Positions 5,907 to 6,133 of a stretch of DNA of 6,133 nucleotides are shown here, one piece after another. How positions within the stretch are numbered: position 1 is the stretch's first letter; each line of letters starts with the position of its first letter. Below the pieces are notes generated by a model. The model had not been told where the DNA came from. It made no database searches and was given only the letters and a program-made list of their open reading frames with translations. The DNA is from an uncultured Actinomycetes bacterium. GTDB taxonomy: Bacteria > Actinomycetota > Acidimicrobiia > Acidimicrobiales > RAAP-2. The stretch is from assembly GCA_903830745.1 (NCBI GenBank), contig CAIKVF010000015.1:1-6133 (forward strand), read 5' to 3'. The position numbers and the translations under genes were made by a program.

Positions 5907-6133
5907 GTGACGTAGTTCTCGATCTGAAGTCAATCACTAAGCGCTTTGAAGAAAATGAAGTACTGCGTGGCGTTTCGCTTCAACTGCACCGACACGAAGT
6001 GGTGTGTCTCATTGGGGCTTCTGGTTCGGGCAAATCCACATTGCTCCGATGCGCCAATATGCTCGAAACAATTGATGGTGGAGACATTTCGCTTTTTGGC
6101 CAGTCGCTAAGTGACCCAAGAATTGATCCCGAC
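5903..6133 (+). CDS. Amino-acid ABC transporter ATP-binding protein (GlnQ/HisP-type), cut by window edge
   Basis: The first 77 residues of an ABC ATPase, starting at the ATG that overlaps the permease TGA by four bases (ATGA). The visible parts are the A-loop region KRFEENEVLRGVS (13-25), with F15 at the usual aromatic stacking position, and Walker A GASGSGKST (38-46), followed by LLRCANMLETIDGGDI, which is characteristic of polar amino-acid importers (LLRCxNxLExxxxGxI). Q-loop, signature motif and Walker B lie beyond the window. It would power the importer made of the two preceding genes. Overlap with the permease and only a weak ribosome binding site suggest translational coupling. Confidence 0.93.
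   Translation, partial: MSDVVLDLKSITKRFEENEVLRGVSLQLHRHEVVCLIGASGSGKSTLLRCANMLETIDGGDISLFGQSLSDPRIDPD

Noticed and set aside
1..6133. Insertion sequence, phage attachment site at the tRNA, or CRISPR array
   Set aside because: No transposase, integrase or spaced direct repeats are visible, and I noticed no duplicated tRNA 3' end elsewhere in the window.

Overview
The window looks like a chromosomal segment from an actinobacterium of roughly balanced base composition. I infer this from the rimO-pgsA-cinA gene order, which is common in Actinobacteria, and from a two-cysteine amino-acid-binding protein of a type I associate with that phylum. Details of RimO (GCPKN followed by HVDSDK) and PgsA (ARRHGTTTSGAFLDPLADK) remind me of Acidimicrobiia. 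That placement is from memory and is not established by the window.

Left part, minus strand (1-4037): one compact, apparently co-directional cluster. It reads tRNA-Ser(GCU), then a strong hairpin, then rimO (uS12 methylthiotransferase, TTG start), pgsA (phosphatidylglycerophosphate synthase), cinA (CinA/PncC-type nucleotide enzyme), and a beta-lactamase-fold serine hydrolase that runs off the left edge. The four protein genes are tightly coupled: ATGA overlap, zero gap, and TAATG overlap. Their functions (ribosome modification, phospholipid synthesis, pyridine-nucleotide salvage) are unrelated housekeeping tasks, so this is probably a conserved transcription unit and not a pathway.

Middle (4038-4140): a short divergent intergenic region that must drive the tRNA/rimO cluster leftward and the transporter genes rightward.

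Right part, plus strand (4141-6133): a polar amino-acid ABC transporter in the order periplasmic/extracellular binding protein, permease, ATPase (cut by the right edge). The stretch between binding protein and permease is the most unusual part of the window. The permease reading frame can be followed back to an ATG at 5016, which would supply a cytoplasmic leader and an extra transmembrane helix. It is broken by an in-frame TAA at 5181-5183, after which homology-like sequence continues in the same frame. A well-formed intrinsic terminator (stem plus five Ts) lies inside this N-terminal section, and a second smaller hairpin precedes it. The binding protein could therefore be expressed well above the membrane components, and the permease is either interrupted or restarts internally at 5214 as a GlnP-length protein.

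I see no mobile element, CRISPR array or clearly new defence or metabolic system. No gene-free stretch exceeds 300 bases.
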